NCBI GenBank assembly: GCA_025769875.1
Contig: JAGFNK010000382.1
Span: 1-51,039, forward strand
Length of the DNA: 51,039 bases
Source of the DNA: Russula earlei
Lineage: Eukaryota > Basidiomycota > Agaricomycetes > Russulales > Russulaceae
Reading direction: 5' to 3'
Shown: positions 1-11,948 of the stretch, one piece after another
Layout of the letters: every line of letters begins with the position of its first letter
How positions within the stretch are numbered: the stretch's first letter is position 1
Made by a program: the position numbers and the translations under genes
Notes under the pieces: generated by a model
What the model was told of the DNA's origin: nothing
The model's input: only the letters and a program-made list of their open reading frames with translations
Databases searched by the model: none

Positions 1-660
1 TCTTGATGCCTCCAATTCAGCGGCACCCACACTCTCTGCCCATAAACATGCTATTGAAGTGAAGCAAGCCAGTGACGAAGCTGCTAAACAACACCAAGCA
101 TCCTTGTCTGTGGCATTAGACCTGCCAATTCCAACATCAACTCCTTCATCACCACCTGTCATGGATGCTCAAGAGATCTCTTCTGATTCAGATCATGAGA
201 GCCAACAACCTCATAAGTGTTTCAACATGCACAGCAGATTGTAAACTAATTGATGTTGAATTGCAACAGGTAGAAAAAAATCACAAGTCCACACAGCAGT
301 CACTGATGATGAGAACCCTGTGTCAACCAAGGAAGTCCCACAACCTGTGAGCAGCCCACCTATTGAGACTGCACAAGGTGCATTGAACCAACAAGTGCAT
401 TTTTAGAGTCATCTAATCTATTCTACAGTTCATGAAGAGACCCCAATTTGGGTGGATGTGCTTGATGTTGATGGCTTCCTTGCTGACATCAACGTTCAAG
501 CTGTCCCTGAAGTCCTGAAGACTACTCTCAAAGATTGTAGTCATGATGTCAACCATTTCTTCTCGCCATCATATCAGAACAAGAGCAAGAATTATCAAAA
601 CTGTTGCATATGCTCGTGAGTGCAATCTGCTTCTTATGAGCTTTGGTTGTCATGCTCATT

Positions 661-3354
661 CAATTTAGCAAAAAGTCTGCTCAACATCCTGTGTCCCTGG
701 TTGCTGACATGACTACACTGAGACAACACATGCAATCAAGCCATAAGGTATGTTGATTTAAATATCGGTACACATAATGACCGATGCAATTGCATCCTCG
801 TAGGTGGTGTATCAGAAATGGGCAGAAACCAGTCATTTCCTATCAATGCTACCCAAGGATGCTGAGAACCGCCATAAAGATGCAGAGACCAATAATCAGT
901 CATGCCTTGACCCACATCTCTAGGAGAAACCACAGAACACAATTCCATATACTGATGAGCTTTTCCACAATGCAGCCATTGAGTGGCTTGTGTCTACCAA
1001 TCAGGTATACAAAGCTAACTTCTTGAACTTTGTATTACTTCTCATGAAAATCACAGCCAATCCAAGTCTTCAAACACCCATCATTTCAGAATATGATTCA
1101 TGTAGCATCCCATGCAACCAATGGAGTTAAAATCCCCAATTGCCACCAAACTTGACAGGCTATCATTGATACATTCAAGCGGCAGTTGACAGTGCTGCGT
1201 GACAGGTTAAATGTATGAGAAACCCCACAGCATTCCCACTGTTTTTTTCTACCAACTTTACTCTAGAGTGATATGGTAAAGGGCAAAGTAAGCCTGACAT
1301 GTGATGCGTGGCAGGCCTCTAACAGTGATGGATACCTCATGGTGACTGGATCTTGGATAGAGGAAGTAAATGGCAAGTGGCAAATTCAAAGTGCACTACT
1401 CGGCTTCATGCAGCTGAACAATGCACATAACGGGACACGCCTTGGACAAGCACTCTTCAAAATTGTATCACGTCTCTGTATAGGCCAGAAAGTATATGTC
1501 AGACACTAAGAAGGGCGTCATCTCAATTTATTATCTAGATTGGATGGGTGACATGCGACAATGCAACGAAGAATAACACCATGTTGGTTGAGTTCGCCAA
1601 ACACATTCTGGCATATAACAGAAAAGTTTTTGATGCGAAACACCATCACATCCAGTATGCTCAGCTGTGTTGTTCCTCAGAGAAGAGTATGCTAATAATG
1701 AATTAGTTGTCTCGCACATATCATCAACCTAGCGACACAAGCAGTGATATCCACATACAGCCAATCGAAACATTACAATCCTGCTGAGCCTGAGGCCAAT
1801 CTTACTGGGGTAGAATGTGATGAGGTGGGACTGGTGCAAGCAATCTGTGTGAAGGTGCAACCTCACTATTCACGGTCATTTTCACCTTGACATTGGTCGT
1901 TGGTAGGCTCCCTCTTCAGCGAAACGTAAACAACTTTTCATTGATATTCAAAAATGGGGTGGAGTGAAGATTGTCCACCAACTCCTGATTGACATGGCTG
2001 TGCACTGGTCTTCAACATATGTCATGACCTTACGGGCTGAGGCAACACATCCAGTACATGATGTGTTTCATGCAACTAAAGACCACACTAACAAATTGTA
2101 GTTTGTTGACACATTCATGTACAAGATTGGACGAGAGGAGAAGGATCTCATGAGACGTCAGAAGATTGATGATTTGCAGCTCTCGGATGATGAATGGGGA
2201 AACATTCGATTATTCAATGATCTTCTTGCTCTAAGACATGTTGCAGCTAATCTTTGACTTTTGCTGACATTGTCTAGCACACCAATAATGCACAGCAGGC
2301 ATTTTCATCAGATCGGGCAACAACATAGCATCTTGCATTACCTGCTCTTGAAGCGTTACACAAGGCTTGGTCAAAATGTGCTGAGTGTGCAAAATATCTT
2401 AAATTTGTGCCTGCACTGAATGCTGGCTTGGCAAAGATTGAAGAACACTATGATTGCACTGCTGAATGTGATGCATATACATTTGCTATGTGTTTGATGA
2501 CTTCCTACCTCCCGTTTGATATTCTAATAATTTGTTTTAGTACTTGACCCGTCACAGAAAACAGAACATATTTGCAAATACTGGGGTGATGATAAGTTGG
2601 AAAGTATACTTGAGAATGCTGAAGAAACAGTCAGTGAATATATTTTAGGGGATGTCATGAGTGCTTACTGAACTATTTCTGCAGTACAAGAAGCACTACT
2701 TTGAGATGTATGGCAACAATTCAGCACTGGCACCATTACAACGAACAGGCAAGTCTGCAATGCGCAAGGTCAGTGTACTAATCCATGAGTTGTCCAACAA
2801 TGAAGATAAAGATGGTGTTGAGTCTAGTACATCTCCTGTTGCTGCCAATGACCTACACACACCATGGTGCAAGGATTTCAATGGTTACTTGAACTCCAAG
2901 GATCAACTAGGGAATATGACCATTGATGAGTGGTGGGGTGTACGTCTCTATCATGTCTTGTTATGGCAACAACCTTATCATGAAATTGTAGTGGAATGCA
3001 ACTCAGTATGATGTCTGGGCATCTCTTGCACACGATATGCTCCCCATCATGGCATCATCTGTTTCCAGTGAACATGCATTCTCATCTGCAGGGATCACTA
3101 TCACTAAACGCCATAACCGACTCAAACCAGACATTGTGGAGGCTCTACAATTTCTGAAATGCACTTACTGTCATGATTTGTTGTTCCATGAAGAGCCTAG
3201 CACTCAGTTTGAGGTGGATGAATCTGGAGATGTTGAGGAAGTTGTTGAAGATAACACAGATGAGGCAGGTTGGGAAGGAATGGTTGAGGATACTGTTGAT
3301 GATGAGGGCTTTGTGGATCATGATGAAGATGATGTATTTGTGCAAGACATGTAG
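661..3354 (+). pseudogene. hAT transposase, multiply interrupted
   Basis: The pieces read in order. A BED-finger-like tail (LRQHMQSSHK) lies near 716-750. An RNase H-like start with LTCDAWQASNSDGYL lies at 1291-1340. A weaker middle runs from 1740 to 2520. A C-terminal part spans 2661-3354 and contains SSVSSEHAFSSAGI, the hAT dimerisation block, at 3052-3093, followed by KRHNRLKP. The C-terminus after that is very acidic (E/D-rich, 3215-3351). Stops and frame changes separate the pieces. Some could be introns, but several are in-frame stops in conserved stretches, so I call it a pseudogene. Active transposase would bind the terminal repeats and catalyse excision and insertion. Confidence 0.7.
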
Positions 3355-3410
3355 GTGACTGCTAGGGTTGATATACGTTGATTCCCTCTCTAATTTAAGT
3401 GTGAGTGCAT

Positions 3411-3572
3411 ATCACATGACCAAAAGCCATGGCCTGAGCCTGAGCCGGGCCAGGCCTGGCCTGACCCTTCCACTAGGGCCTGGCCTGCTATTTCTCTGAG
3501 CCCGAGCCGCATCAAGCCAAGCCCAAGCCAGGGCTTTTGAGCCAAGCCAGGCCCTGCACATCACTACGTGAC
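3411..3572. repeat. GC-rich subterminal repeat block of the hAT element
   Basis: Short variants of GGCCTGAGCC and AAGCCAAGCC are tandemly arranged on both strands over about 140 bp, just inside the presumed right terminus. Subterminal motif clusters are the usual binding platform of hAT transposases. The block is far more GC-rich than the surrounding relic. Confidence 0.6.
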
Positions 3573-3706
3573 AATGTGTGTATGATATTGTGGACACCTC
3601 TACTCACCCCTTTTGTCCATGTGAACAGGGTGGCATCATAGAGGCTGGGTTTCCTCTAATAAGCAAGGGTCCTTCAAGAGCCCTCTCTGAGAAACGGTTC
3701 ATGACA
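3573..3706 (-). repeat. LTR fragment, family A (start of the LTR)
   Basis: On the minus strand this reads TGTCATGAACC... and matches the first ~135 bases of the family-A LTRs at 9091 and 16996. It is cut at its downstream side by the hAT terminus. Its own insertion site is inside an older gypsy pol fragment. Confidence 0.8.
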
Positions 3707-3729
3707 ACAACTCAACAGAATCAGGATAT

Positions 3730-3856
3730 CCAATTCTCCCTATGCCAGCAGATTCTTTCTGATCAAAAAGAAAGACAGAAAATTTAGACTAGTCCAAGAC
3801 TACAGAAAGCTCAACCAATGGACCATACCCAACATGTACCCACTACCCTTACAGTA
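3730..3856 (+). pseudogene. Ty3/gypsy reverse transcriptase fragment
   Basis: Translation of about 3740-3853 gives [18 protein letters not shown] and then VQDYRKLNQWTIPNMYPLPL. This is the region N-terminal to the catalytic palm in gypsy reverse transcriptases, and it is closely related to the same stretch of element E near 42500-42600. Only about 40 residues survive before a stop. It is the sequence into which the family-A LTR inserted. Confidence 0.8.
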
Positions 3857-4267
3857 AATCTATCACTAAGGTTTACAATATTGTGTACATTATTGAATGT
3901 CAGTCAATTTAAAGCTGCTAGCTAATAGTCCATTAATGTAAAAGGTAACCATCCTCCAAAGTGCAGATTTGCAACACCTATCCCCTCTTTCTGTATGAAG
4001 CACAGGTTATCTCTAGAGTTATTAACTTGTGATGTATTTTTATTTGATATATAAGCTATGTCAATAGCATGCCGTACCCCGCCCTAGTTTAATTAACCCC
4101 GTCTGACACGTCCTGAGCAGGAAGGACAGTAACCTGAAATTTGGGGCGCTATATGGAGCCCAATCAACTCAGGATACCGAATGCATATTCCAACGATGTG
4201 GCCACGCACCATATTGTTCAGGGAATTGCCGACTTTGAGCCAGAGTGACAAATTGTTAGTTGCATCA
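3857..4267. other. No recognisable gene
   Basis: This is AT-rich sequence between the gypsy fragment and the candidate gene that follows. I see no convincing coding frame, RNA gene or repeat here. Confidence 0.4.
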
Positions 4268-5335
4268 TTATGATAACACGAAAGGCGAACAAGAGTTTTG
4301 TATGTTATGAGCAGGTGTCTCTGAAATCCGGTAAAGGGTGCTTACTATTGCCAACAAGTTTTTTTGCAGTTGACGCAATTGACGGGGTGGAAAGGGCTCA
4401 GTCGACAGCGGGTGTCTGCACATTGAATCTGGAAATCTCCTCAGCTTGCCGTAATACCGTCCGTTGCGATGAGATAAATATGCACGCACTAACTCCTCCT
4501 TCTGTCGTGTGATTCTTGATTAGACTTCTCAACAGATCGGCATGGCTAGTACTTACCAGATCAACGGTGTGCCCGCAGTACATGTAGATGTTCTTTACGC
4601 TGTAGCATATGAGCGCTGCATGCAAAGCCACAGAAAGGGGTGAGCTTACCGTCTGGAATGACACATTGTAGTGTATCAGAGATTGGCAGGGCCTTTGCGG
4701 AAATCAGATGTGGGACGACGAGGGAGAAGGTATCGTGAGCTTGTTTATATATGGCGAACCAGGCAAGCATTCCGATGAACCGGTGCCATTGCCTCAAGTT
4801 TGGATTCGGTCCCAACGCGGCAGTGATGGGTTCTCGTAGCCGATTCGTTTACAAGACAAGATCACTGAGACTTGATGCTTAGCCTGACTTGGACCCGGGC
4901 ACGGGGAACATACGTGCCAAGATCCGTGAAAGGTTGGCCATTAAATGTCACACAGTCACCTAAGTATGCATGGAAACTGCCAGATAGATGAGCAGGCTTG
5001 ACATGAGTAAGCAAATCTATTAGGTCGCAGACGCTAGTAAGAATAAAAAGCCAAGGTCCAATTCGGGAGCGCGTTAGACCAAGGCCCAGATCCTCGCCGC
5101 GGAACCGGCTTCGGCGCAGCAGCGAGACATATGTGACTTTTGAATGGGTAAGGATGGATACGTGAACTGAACATGCGTGATCACACAGCGGGGCATAATT
5201 TGTAAAATTCGAAACCAGCCGGCAAACACCAATATAGTCTCATCTGATGGGCGGTAACCAACCGCCTGGTCGGGCTGTCATGAAATCATACATCGTGATG
5301 GACTTCGTTTCCACCTACGTTCGATTTAGACTTGA
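4268..5335 (-). CDS. Possible multi-exon gene of unknown function (partial model)
   Basis: I do not recognise this protein. On the minus strand an open stretch of over 100 codons (about 5250-4905) includes IGPWLFILTSVCDL and SGSFHAYLGDCVTFNGQPF. A later stretch reads NLRQWHRFIGMLAWFAIYKQ (about 4815-4755). Two GT-AG gaps then join in frame: one near 4655-4622 yields IPDALICYSVKNIYMYCGH, and one near 4562-4508 yields KEELVRAYLSHRNGRYYGKL. The final open part stops at 4268. The sequence is CpG-rich like the host genes and unlike the transposons around it, and the reading continues across two plausible introns. Splice sites are inferred, the start is not resolved, and it may be a remnant. Confidence is limited. 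Confidence 0.3.
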
Positions 5336-5944
5336 TGTAGCTGCCAAAAGCTCAGCACTCCAATCAGCCCAGCTGGAAGGGGATGGCCATGATGAGCGCT
5401 GACATGAAGCAATGTGGATGGCAACCGAGAAGGGTTATACGAACTTGAACTGTTTTCGGTTGCTAATAGGGTCATCATCGTGGCCGGTGTCACGAGGTGA
5501 ACTGCCCAAATCAGTTGCAAGCGAGCCAGCTGGACTACGAATCGCCGGCGTTGAAACCAACTGCAATTGAAGTTTTATCGATGGGCTCCATGAGCGGAAG
5601 GCGGTCGTGATTGCCGTTGCACGAGATAGGGACATCCCTTGATGACACCGTTGAAACCCGGCACGAAACCTATACTGGACAAGAGGTACATCGAGGATAC
5701 AAGGTCCGCCAGTGCAACCGAATACCCTCGGTTCGAAGTCATGTTCGGGTTCCATGCTATCTGACATGACATTTACTGTACTAGGCATCGGCACTTGAGC
5801 TGGCGGCGTCCATTGCTGATGCACAAGGAGGAAGGGCTCGGAGTAATTAAAGACTGCAAATGGTAGCGTAATCAGGTGCATGTACTGCCTCTTGAGACTA
5901 CTATCGGATTCGCATCCTCACCTGAAAAACATGGCATGTAGTAT
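5336..5944 (-). other. Open but unassigned stretch, possible upstream exon(s)
   Basis: Two overlapping minus-strand frames are open here (148 codons from 5881, 65 codons from 5772). Neither resembles a family I know. They lie directly upstream of the candidate gene at 4268-5335 and could supply its 5' exons, but I could not connect them convincingly. Confidence 0.2.
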
Positions 5945-6095
5945 TGTAACTATGTACACTATTAGCTTTAAATGAATGGTAAAGGAATGTTAGTACTGAC
6001 CTCAGTCGTGTGTAACAGACGGAGGGAAAAAACTAATTCGAATTATTTATACGTTCGGTCCGGTTTGTCCGTTCGCATGTCAAGCGGTGGGCTAA
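5945..6095 (+). repeat. Old copia LTR relic
   Basis: The sequence aligns by eye with the second half of the copia C LTR (ATGTACA, ATTAGCTTTAAA, a GTACTGACCTCAGTC block, then GGTCCGG and TTGTCCGTT) but with many substitutions and small indels. It is on the same strand as the LTR at 6874 and is probably a much older solo LTR of the same lineage. Confidence 0.65.
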
Positions 6096-6873
6096 AATCC
6101 GGGATGTTCCTGGACAGGGACATCAAATCACTACTGCTGAGAACTACTGCTGTAAAGGAGTAAGTTGGTAAGATAGATGTGCAGAAAATGCAGTGTGAGG
6201 TCAGATAAGATTATAATAGATCTTATGTGTATACTTCAGTTTGTGTATACTGTAGACAAAACTAGTACTGTACTAATACAACCAACTCTTCATGGCTTGT
6301 GACATGTGACAGATTTTGATGGCCAACCAGCTCTTCAAAGTTGGGAAAACTGTGTGACAAATCTCAGATCTCTTCAAAGCCGATTGGGCCTGGCCATGAC
6401 ATGTGACATGTGCTAACATCAGGATGGCAGTCTGACACACAACTTGAGTGCAAGTTGGGATTTGAACATTAAAAGCTTGTTGAAAAATTTGTTGTGTGCT
6501 TTGAGTGAACACCTGGGACCATGCAGCTACAACCATAACTGCACTGAACAGCTTTATCATCCCAATAGATGTCCATCAAGCCTTCCTCCCAGATCCCAAA
6601 TGTTCTATATCCCAGATCCTCACTTTTGCAATGCCTGTACACCTGAGAATGGCTGTAACAACAGTAAACATAGCACATTTGTCTCAGGACAGTTGCCTAC
6701 ATTTACGAACAACATAGAGGTCCTAAAAACATGGCCAATCCCATCCCATAACCTCCTCAACAATATCCACTAAAAGGCTCTAGAGATGCATTCAATGTCC
6801 ATCCATTATCCACATCCCACCCAGCTTGACAACTCCACTTTCCACTCTGGGTCTTGTCATACTGGAGGAAAAC
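6096..6873. other. No recognisable gene; pre-insertion sequence of copia C
   Basis: This stretch continues after copia C at 12204, since the two sides share the AAAAC target duplication. Open frames such as 6444-6773 (+) show no motif I can name. It may be part of an unidentified, CpG-poor old element. Confidence 0.35.
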
Positions 6874-7123
6874 TGTTGGAGCTATAGGGATGATAGCTCA
6901 GTCGTGTGTGTAAAAGACTGTATTGGTTAGTTATCTAACCTATAGGGATGATAGCTATGTACAGTATTAGCTTTAAAGGAGTGTAAAGGAATGTGTAGTA
7001 CTGACCTCAGTCTTGTGTGTAAAAGACTGAGGAAACGAACGCGATAACTAAATTATTCTAATTATTTACACGTACGGTCCGGATTGTCCATTTGCGCAGC
7101 ACTAAGCGGCTGCACGTCCAACA
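6874..7123 (-). repeat. Copia C 3' LTR
   Basis: This 250-bp LTR carries internal inverted repeats: AGTC..GACT stems and GTTAGTTATCTAAC. On the minus strand the polypurine tract GAGGGGGTG directly precedes it, at 7124-7133. Confidence 0.92.
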
Positions 7124-10100
7124 CACCCCCTCAGCCTGAGTGGTGTGTGCTCCCTCCCATTTCCCCATTGCGAGACCTTTGTGCTTCTCGCAGTTAGGAC
7201 CCTTTTTCAATACATCGGCTATTGACTCTTCTGGTGGAGTGTAGGCAAGATTGATCCACTGCAAGTCAAGTTTCTGCTGCAAGAACTGGTGTTGGACCTC
7301 AGTGTGTTTGGTGTGGTCCTGGGGCTTGGTTTTCCTGGTGATGGCGAAGGTCGACTGGTTGTTGATATGGGAGATTGTGAGAGGATGGGTCTCTTGGCCC
7401 AATCCAGTGAGTAATTGCCTTAGCCTGATGGCTTTGTCAGCAGTGCATGTGCCTGTGGTGCGCTCTGCCTTGGTGCTCAAGGGTGCAACCAGGGCTTGTT
7501 CCTTTTGGCTCCAGTTTATGGCTCCACCTGTCAACGTGAAGACGAAGTCCAAAGTGGGCTTTGCTGGTCCAGTCGGGGTCGACATATCCAACCAGGATCG
7601 GCTGGGTGCCGGAGTTGCGCTGGAAGGTCAGGCAGTGATCGCTCGTACCTCAGGCATACTGGGCACATGTTTGCATGTGCATTGATGGTTATTCCCTGGG
7701 TGCGCTTTCAAGAGGATCTCATCCATCAGCTCTCCATTGCGGCAGGCGGACTTGAGTTCCATATGATGGGCTTCTGAGCCTCGTTCTGTGGCGAGAGCCA
7801 GGGTGTTGCAAGAGAGTGCCGGTTCTCTGGTGGCACACTTTCGTCGGGATCGTTGCCCTCGACTTGGGTGAGTCCCTACATGATGACACAGGCCTTGCAT
7901 GTTTGAGTATTTTGATTTGACCCCCTCTTCATTCAGAAGGTCTGGTTTCCCCGCTGCGTCTCCGTTCTGCAGATGCAGCACAATTTTGAGAACGCCCATG
8001 TTTTCGAACGTGTGTTGTTCATCCTCACACACTGGTTCTTTGGGTGTGGGCGTGCACGTGGTGCATTTCAGTTGTCCAGTGGCGGGTTGCACAGGTGCAT
8101 TCCCACTTTTATGCTGAATTTGTGCTATTTCAGGTTGGACAAGGGCCTCGTCTGTGTTGTTGTTGGCTTGCGGTTCAGCGTGCGGCGCCCTTTCCGCTTC
8201 CACATCATCCGGCTCCTCCACTTTGTCACCTTGGTTGGGTGTGAGCGCACGTGTAGCATGCTTTGATTGTTCCATGGTGGATCGCGCAGGTGAGCTTTCT
8301 GCCATGTGATTTGTAGGCTGACTATGTGGCTTAACGGGAAGGGCATCGCCTGCTCCGACGCTTTGCGGTTTGGGGTGTGGTGACTGTTCCGTGCTGTCCG
8401 CCTGTCTCAGGCTGAACGGGCAGAAGCTTGTCTGCTCTGACACCTTGCAGCTTTGTGTGCAGTGGCACTTCCACACTGTCCACCGGTTTTGCCTTCTCTG
8501 CCCCCTCAATTCCGCTCTCCTTTTCCCATCCCTGGCGCTTTTGGCTGCGTCGTCAAATTTGAGGATCACATGCTCAATGCATGATGTGGGGCCCCCCTTC
8601 GTCAAATACAACGTTGCAGGGTTCAGGGATGTGGGGGGTGGTGTGATGTGCAGGCTTGTACGCCTGATGGTCATATGTGTGGCCCAGGAACGTGTGCACC
8701 AGCGACCTTCAGGTCAACTTGGTGAGTCTCTTCTTCGGGGCGTGCATGGACGCACGCGTTCTGAGGACATGCATCTGAGAGGGGTTGGGGTTGTCCCCAC
8801 TCCATGCCTCTTTGAGCATCAAGTCATCCAAGGTGTGCGTGGATGGTTTTGCATCTGTACGCGTCGCCCGGACCCTATTAAGAGGTGTCCAGGTCACACA
8901 TTCTGCGACTTTGATGTGTTGTGGCATACCCGGGGTGTTAATTTGATGCATGCATCCCCTTTCAACTAGGGATGTTTGTGCTTCTCGCCTGGTGTGATCG
9001 CCCCCTCCATTCATACAGGAGGTCTTCAAGTGTTGGCCGGTCATGGGCTCAACGCACGCGGTGTACGGTTGGGGGTGCTGGGGCACTTTCTGTCATGAAC
9101 CATTCTCCGGAGAGGGCCCTGGAAGGACCCTTCCTTATAGGAGGAAACCCAGCCTCTATGGTGTCACCCTGTTCACTTGAGCAAAAGGGGTGAGTAGAGG
9201 TGTCCACAATATCGCGCGTGCATTGTCACACGAGCAATTCTCGGCACAATCGACATACAGCAAGCCCCACTTAGAGGCAACCCTTTTAGCAATAAAAGAC
9301 AATACTAGGACCTTCCTAGGGACCCTTTAGGACGACTATAAGTGCTCTACAATAGGCACTAACATAGTATCAAAGACCCTGCAACATGTTATTAGACTAA
9401 CTCTAATAACTATAAAACAAACTATAAGGCAATACTAGGGACCTTAATAGAAACATTAGGGTCGACTTTAAGGACCCTAATGGAACTATATAAGGGGCCT
9501 TATAGAATAACACTATTCCCCAAACCAGACTACAAGTTCTCAAATGACCGGCCCTAAACTAACTAACAGGGAATGAATCAGGTGTTTGCATGTGTACTAA
9601 AACAGTGAACACATGGACAAGGAAGGCTCTTACTCATCAAGAGAAGCCTTCTTACTCAGCAGCTTACCGAGCATGACTGAGCATGCTCAGTAAGCGTACT
9701 CCGACTTCTTACTCATCACTCTATTGTGCTTGATAACAAGGTTATGACTTGTTCCATATTTAGCAGTTCTCTTGTAGTATATAAGCGCTCAATGAAGTAG
9801 CGGACAGTCCTCAGACTGTCCATTTGTTTACGGCACTCTTCATCCCTGGGATACTCCTTTAAGGACTGTCCCCTTGTGACTATCCTGGCCTCCTCTCTGC
9901 GTGACTGCTCTACTCTCACAGTAACAGTGCCTCTCTGGTATTTGTTACTACTCTGGACTCTACTCCTTGCCCACACTGTCTTGGATGTCTATCAACTCAT
10001 CTTCAAGCTTATCCCTCGCTCTTGAACTGGATAGTTCAACAGTGAGTCTTGACACTTTCGACTTGCGCTTCAGCCCACTGGCGTGTTCCTGCGGTTCTGT

Positions 10101-11879
10101 TTTTGCCCAGTTGGAAAGCTGGGGTGTTCTAGTAGGTGGTTTCCCACATGTGTCCGAGAGGTCCTGGTCTAACATGGTGTCAGCGTGCATTTTCGGTGTC
10201 TTCAGGGTCTCGCTTGTTTCTATGCCTTTGACCATTTCTTTTTGTAGCATTTGTGTTGCATGGTTGGAAGCTGAGTGTCCAACGTGTTGGTGCCAAGTGT
10301 CAAGGGAGGCCTTGGAGGCCATTGTGCATGCGGTAAGGGCAGCTTCAAATTTGTGGCTGCCTTCCGCGAGGGATTGGTCTAGTGTCACTGTGCGCGCTGA
10401 CTCAGGTTTGGCTGTTTGCATGGCCATGATGTACAAGCTTTCATGTAATGTTCCTTCACATATCAATTGGTTCTTGTCGTATATTCCACATGTCTCTCCC
10501 TGGAATTGCACTGCCACCCCACGTTGGACGAAATGGGAGACCAATAAGAGGTTCCCTTTGAGGTCCGGGACGTACAGGACGTTGCGGAGTAATGCGATAC
10601 TCCATGCACCATTTGCGTGCATCCAGACTCGTATTTGCCTGGTTCCAGTGGCGGTTATGGCACTATTGTTGCCAAAGGCAACTAGAATGGGTGATGCGAG
10701 TGGGGTGAGGTGTATGAACCAATCACAATGGGATGTCATGATGCGCGAGGTTCTAGAGTTGAGGAGCCAGCTGTCTCTGAGATCAGCGGCTCGTAGCTGC
10801 TCCTGAGTCATGGCTGCGTGGATCGGCTCATCTTCAACTGCCAGATGTAATGAGATGCTGTTATTGGATGTGGGGACATATGCGATGGCAGTGCTGGCTG
10901 GTAGCTGAGCTGTGGGCGTCGCTACGATGTGCGCACTTGTGCCGGTCCCAGTGGTCATGGGCGTTGCTGCGTTGTGCGCACCTGTGCCAGTCATAGCGGG
11001 CGTGGGTGTCGCTGTGTTGTGCGCAATTGTGCCAGTCCTAGCTGCTGCTGCTTTGTCCTCCAGTTTTCCGTGAATTTTCCAGCATTTGTGTGTATTGTGC
11101 CCCCTGCATCTGCAGTGAGTGCACTTTGGTGTGCGTTTCTCATTCTGTGCCTCCCGGTCCTTTCCCATTTGGGCCACCTTTGCATGGTGAGGTGTGGCCA
11201 TGTCATTGGTCAATCGGATCCAATGCTCCTTGTGGAGGATGCAGTCCATGACGTGCTTGGCTGTTAGATGGCTGGGCAGCATCAAGTGAAGAGTGGCCTT
11301 GAGTTTGGCCATCTTTTCCAGTAGCGCGAGAATTAACATCCAGATGAGGACTTTCTCATCTATTGGGTAACCAAATTTCTTGAGGGTTCGGGCGGCGTGT
11401 AGCTGTCATAATATCTGGGGAGCCATGGGTTCCATTTCGGTGAATGTAGCCCGGTATAGGTCCATCAGTAGGTGTGCGACGTGTTGCTCACCCTTCCCGG
11501 CAAAGTGCTTTTCAAGTGTGTCCCAAGTGTTTTTGGCTCCAGCAATGCCTAGGGCAGTGTCAAGAGCATGCCCGTTTAACGTCAGTAAAATGTGGGCATG
11601 TGCTTCATGATCTTTCTGCTCCCAGTCGGTGAAGCCACTTGGGTCATTGCTGGGGTCCGGTTTTGAGTATGTCCCTCTTATGATTTCCATCAGGCCGTTT
11701 GTTTTGAACAGTGCCTCTATATTAGCTTTCCATTGTGTGTACGCGACTGTGCCACCTTCAAAGAGTGGTCCATCATAACCATGTTGGCCACCCATGTAAG
11801 TTTTTCCCACGGCTCCTACGGTGGGAGCGTGGCTGCCTCTCGAGGGCGCGACGTTTGCGGTTGCTGTGGGGGCACTCAT
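7124..11879 (-). pseudogene. Copia C gag-pol, broken
   Basis: The start ATG is at 11879. The Gag N-terminus (11879-11406) ends at a TGA that stays in frame with the next open part (11339-10055). That part has a zinc knuckle (CTHCRCRGHNTHKC, near 10990-11120), a protease region near 10780-10700 in which the catalytic Asp-Ser-Gly is degenerate (SWLLNSRTSRIMTSHCDW), and the GAG-pre-integrase block ending near 10250. The frame resumes after the solo LTR with a degenerate integrase core (9086-8709). After that it shifts to 8674-7640, where the reverse transcriptase keeps only its N-terminal part (ENMGVLKIVLHLQN and a trace of the MDVKSAYLNGEL block). RNase H is at 7591-7190. About 230 residues with the polymerase active site are lost compared with element D. 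This is a dead copy. Confidence 0.85.
9091..10054 (+). mobile_element. Solo LTR, family A, inside copia C
   Basis: This is a 964-bp TGTCA...TGACA LTR flanked by the 5-bp duplication CTTTC (9086-9090 and 10055-10059). No internal region is present, so it is a solo LTR left by LTR-LTR recombination. A TATA box (TATATAA, 9778-9784) and a cluster of TTACTCA motifs (9630-9715) mark its promoter. The coding element of family A is not in the window. Confidence 0.93.
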
Positions 11880-11933
11880 GGCGTTTTGTTACGTGATTTG
11901 GAAGCTGGTGGGAGTTCATGATGTCAGGGACAA

Positions 11934-11948
11934 CCAGGTCTCATAATC
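11934..11948 (-). promoter_or_regulatory. Copia C primer binding site, tRNA-Met anticodon arm type
   Basis: On the minus strand GATTATGAGACCTGG follows the 5' LTR without a gap. Its complement reads CCAGGTCTCATAATC, which resembles the anticodon stem and loop of a methionine tRNA (CUCAUAA loop). A site matching the middle of the tRNA rather than its 3' end implies a cleaved half-tRNA primer, as known for Drosophila copia and yeast Ty5. Confidence 0.72.

Larger units (their letters stand above)
1..3572 (+). mobile_element. hAT DNA transposon, decayed, left end outside the window
   Basis: This is a class II cut-and-paste element of the hAT superfamily. The visible part holds a broken transposase (about 600-3354) followed by a subterminal GC-rich repeat block and a plausible right terminus near 3572. 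Read inward on the minus strand, that terminus begins TAGTGATGTGCAGGG, which fits the loose hAT terminal consensus. Beyond the terminus the sequence is family-A LTR, so the element appears to have landed in an older LTR. The left end and any 8-bp target duplication lie outside the window. CpG is scarce, consistent with long residence. The superfamily call rests on the C-terminal dimerisation motif. The exact right end is inferred. Confidence 0.72.

Noticed and set aside
9716..9976. Open frame of 86 codons in LTR A (also at 50492-50764)
   Set aside because: It is shared by LTR copies because the DNA is similar, has no recognisable motif and lies over the LTR promoter. Treated as non-coding.
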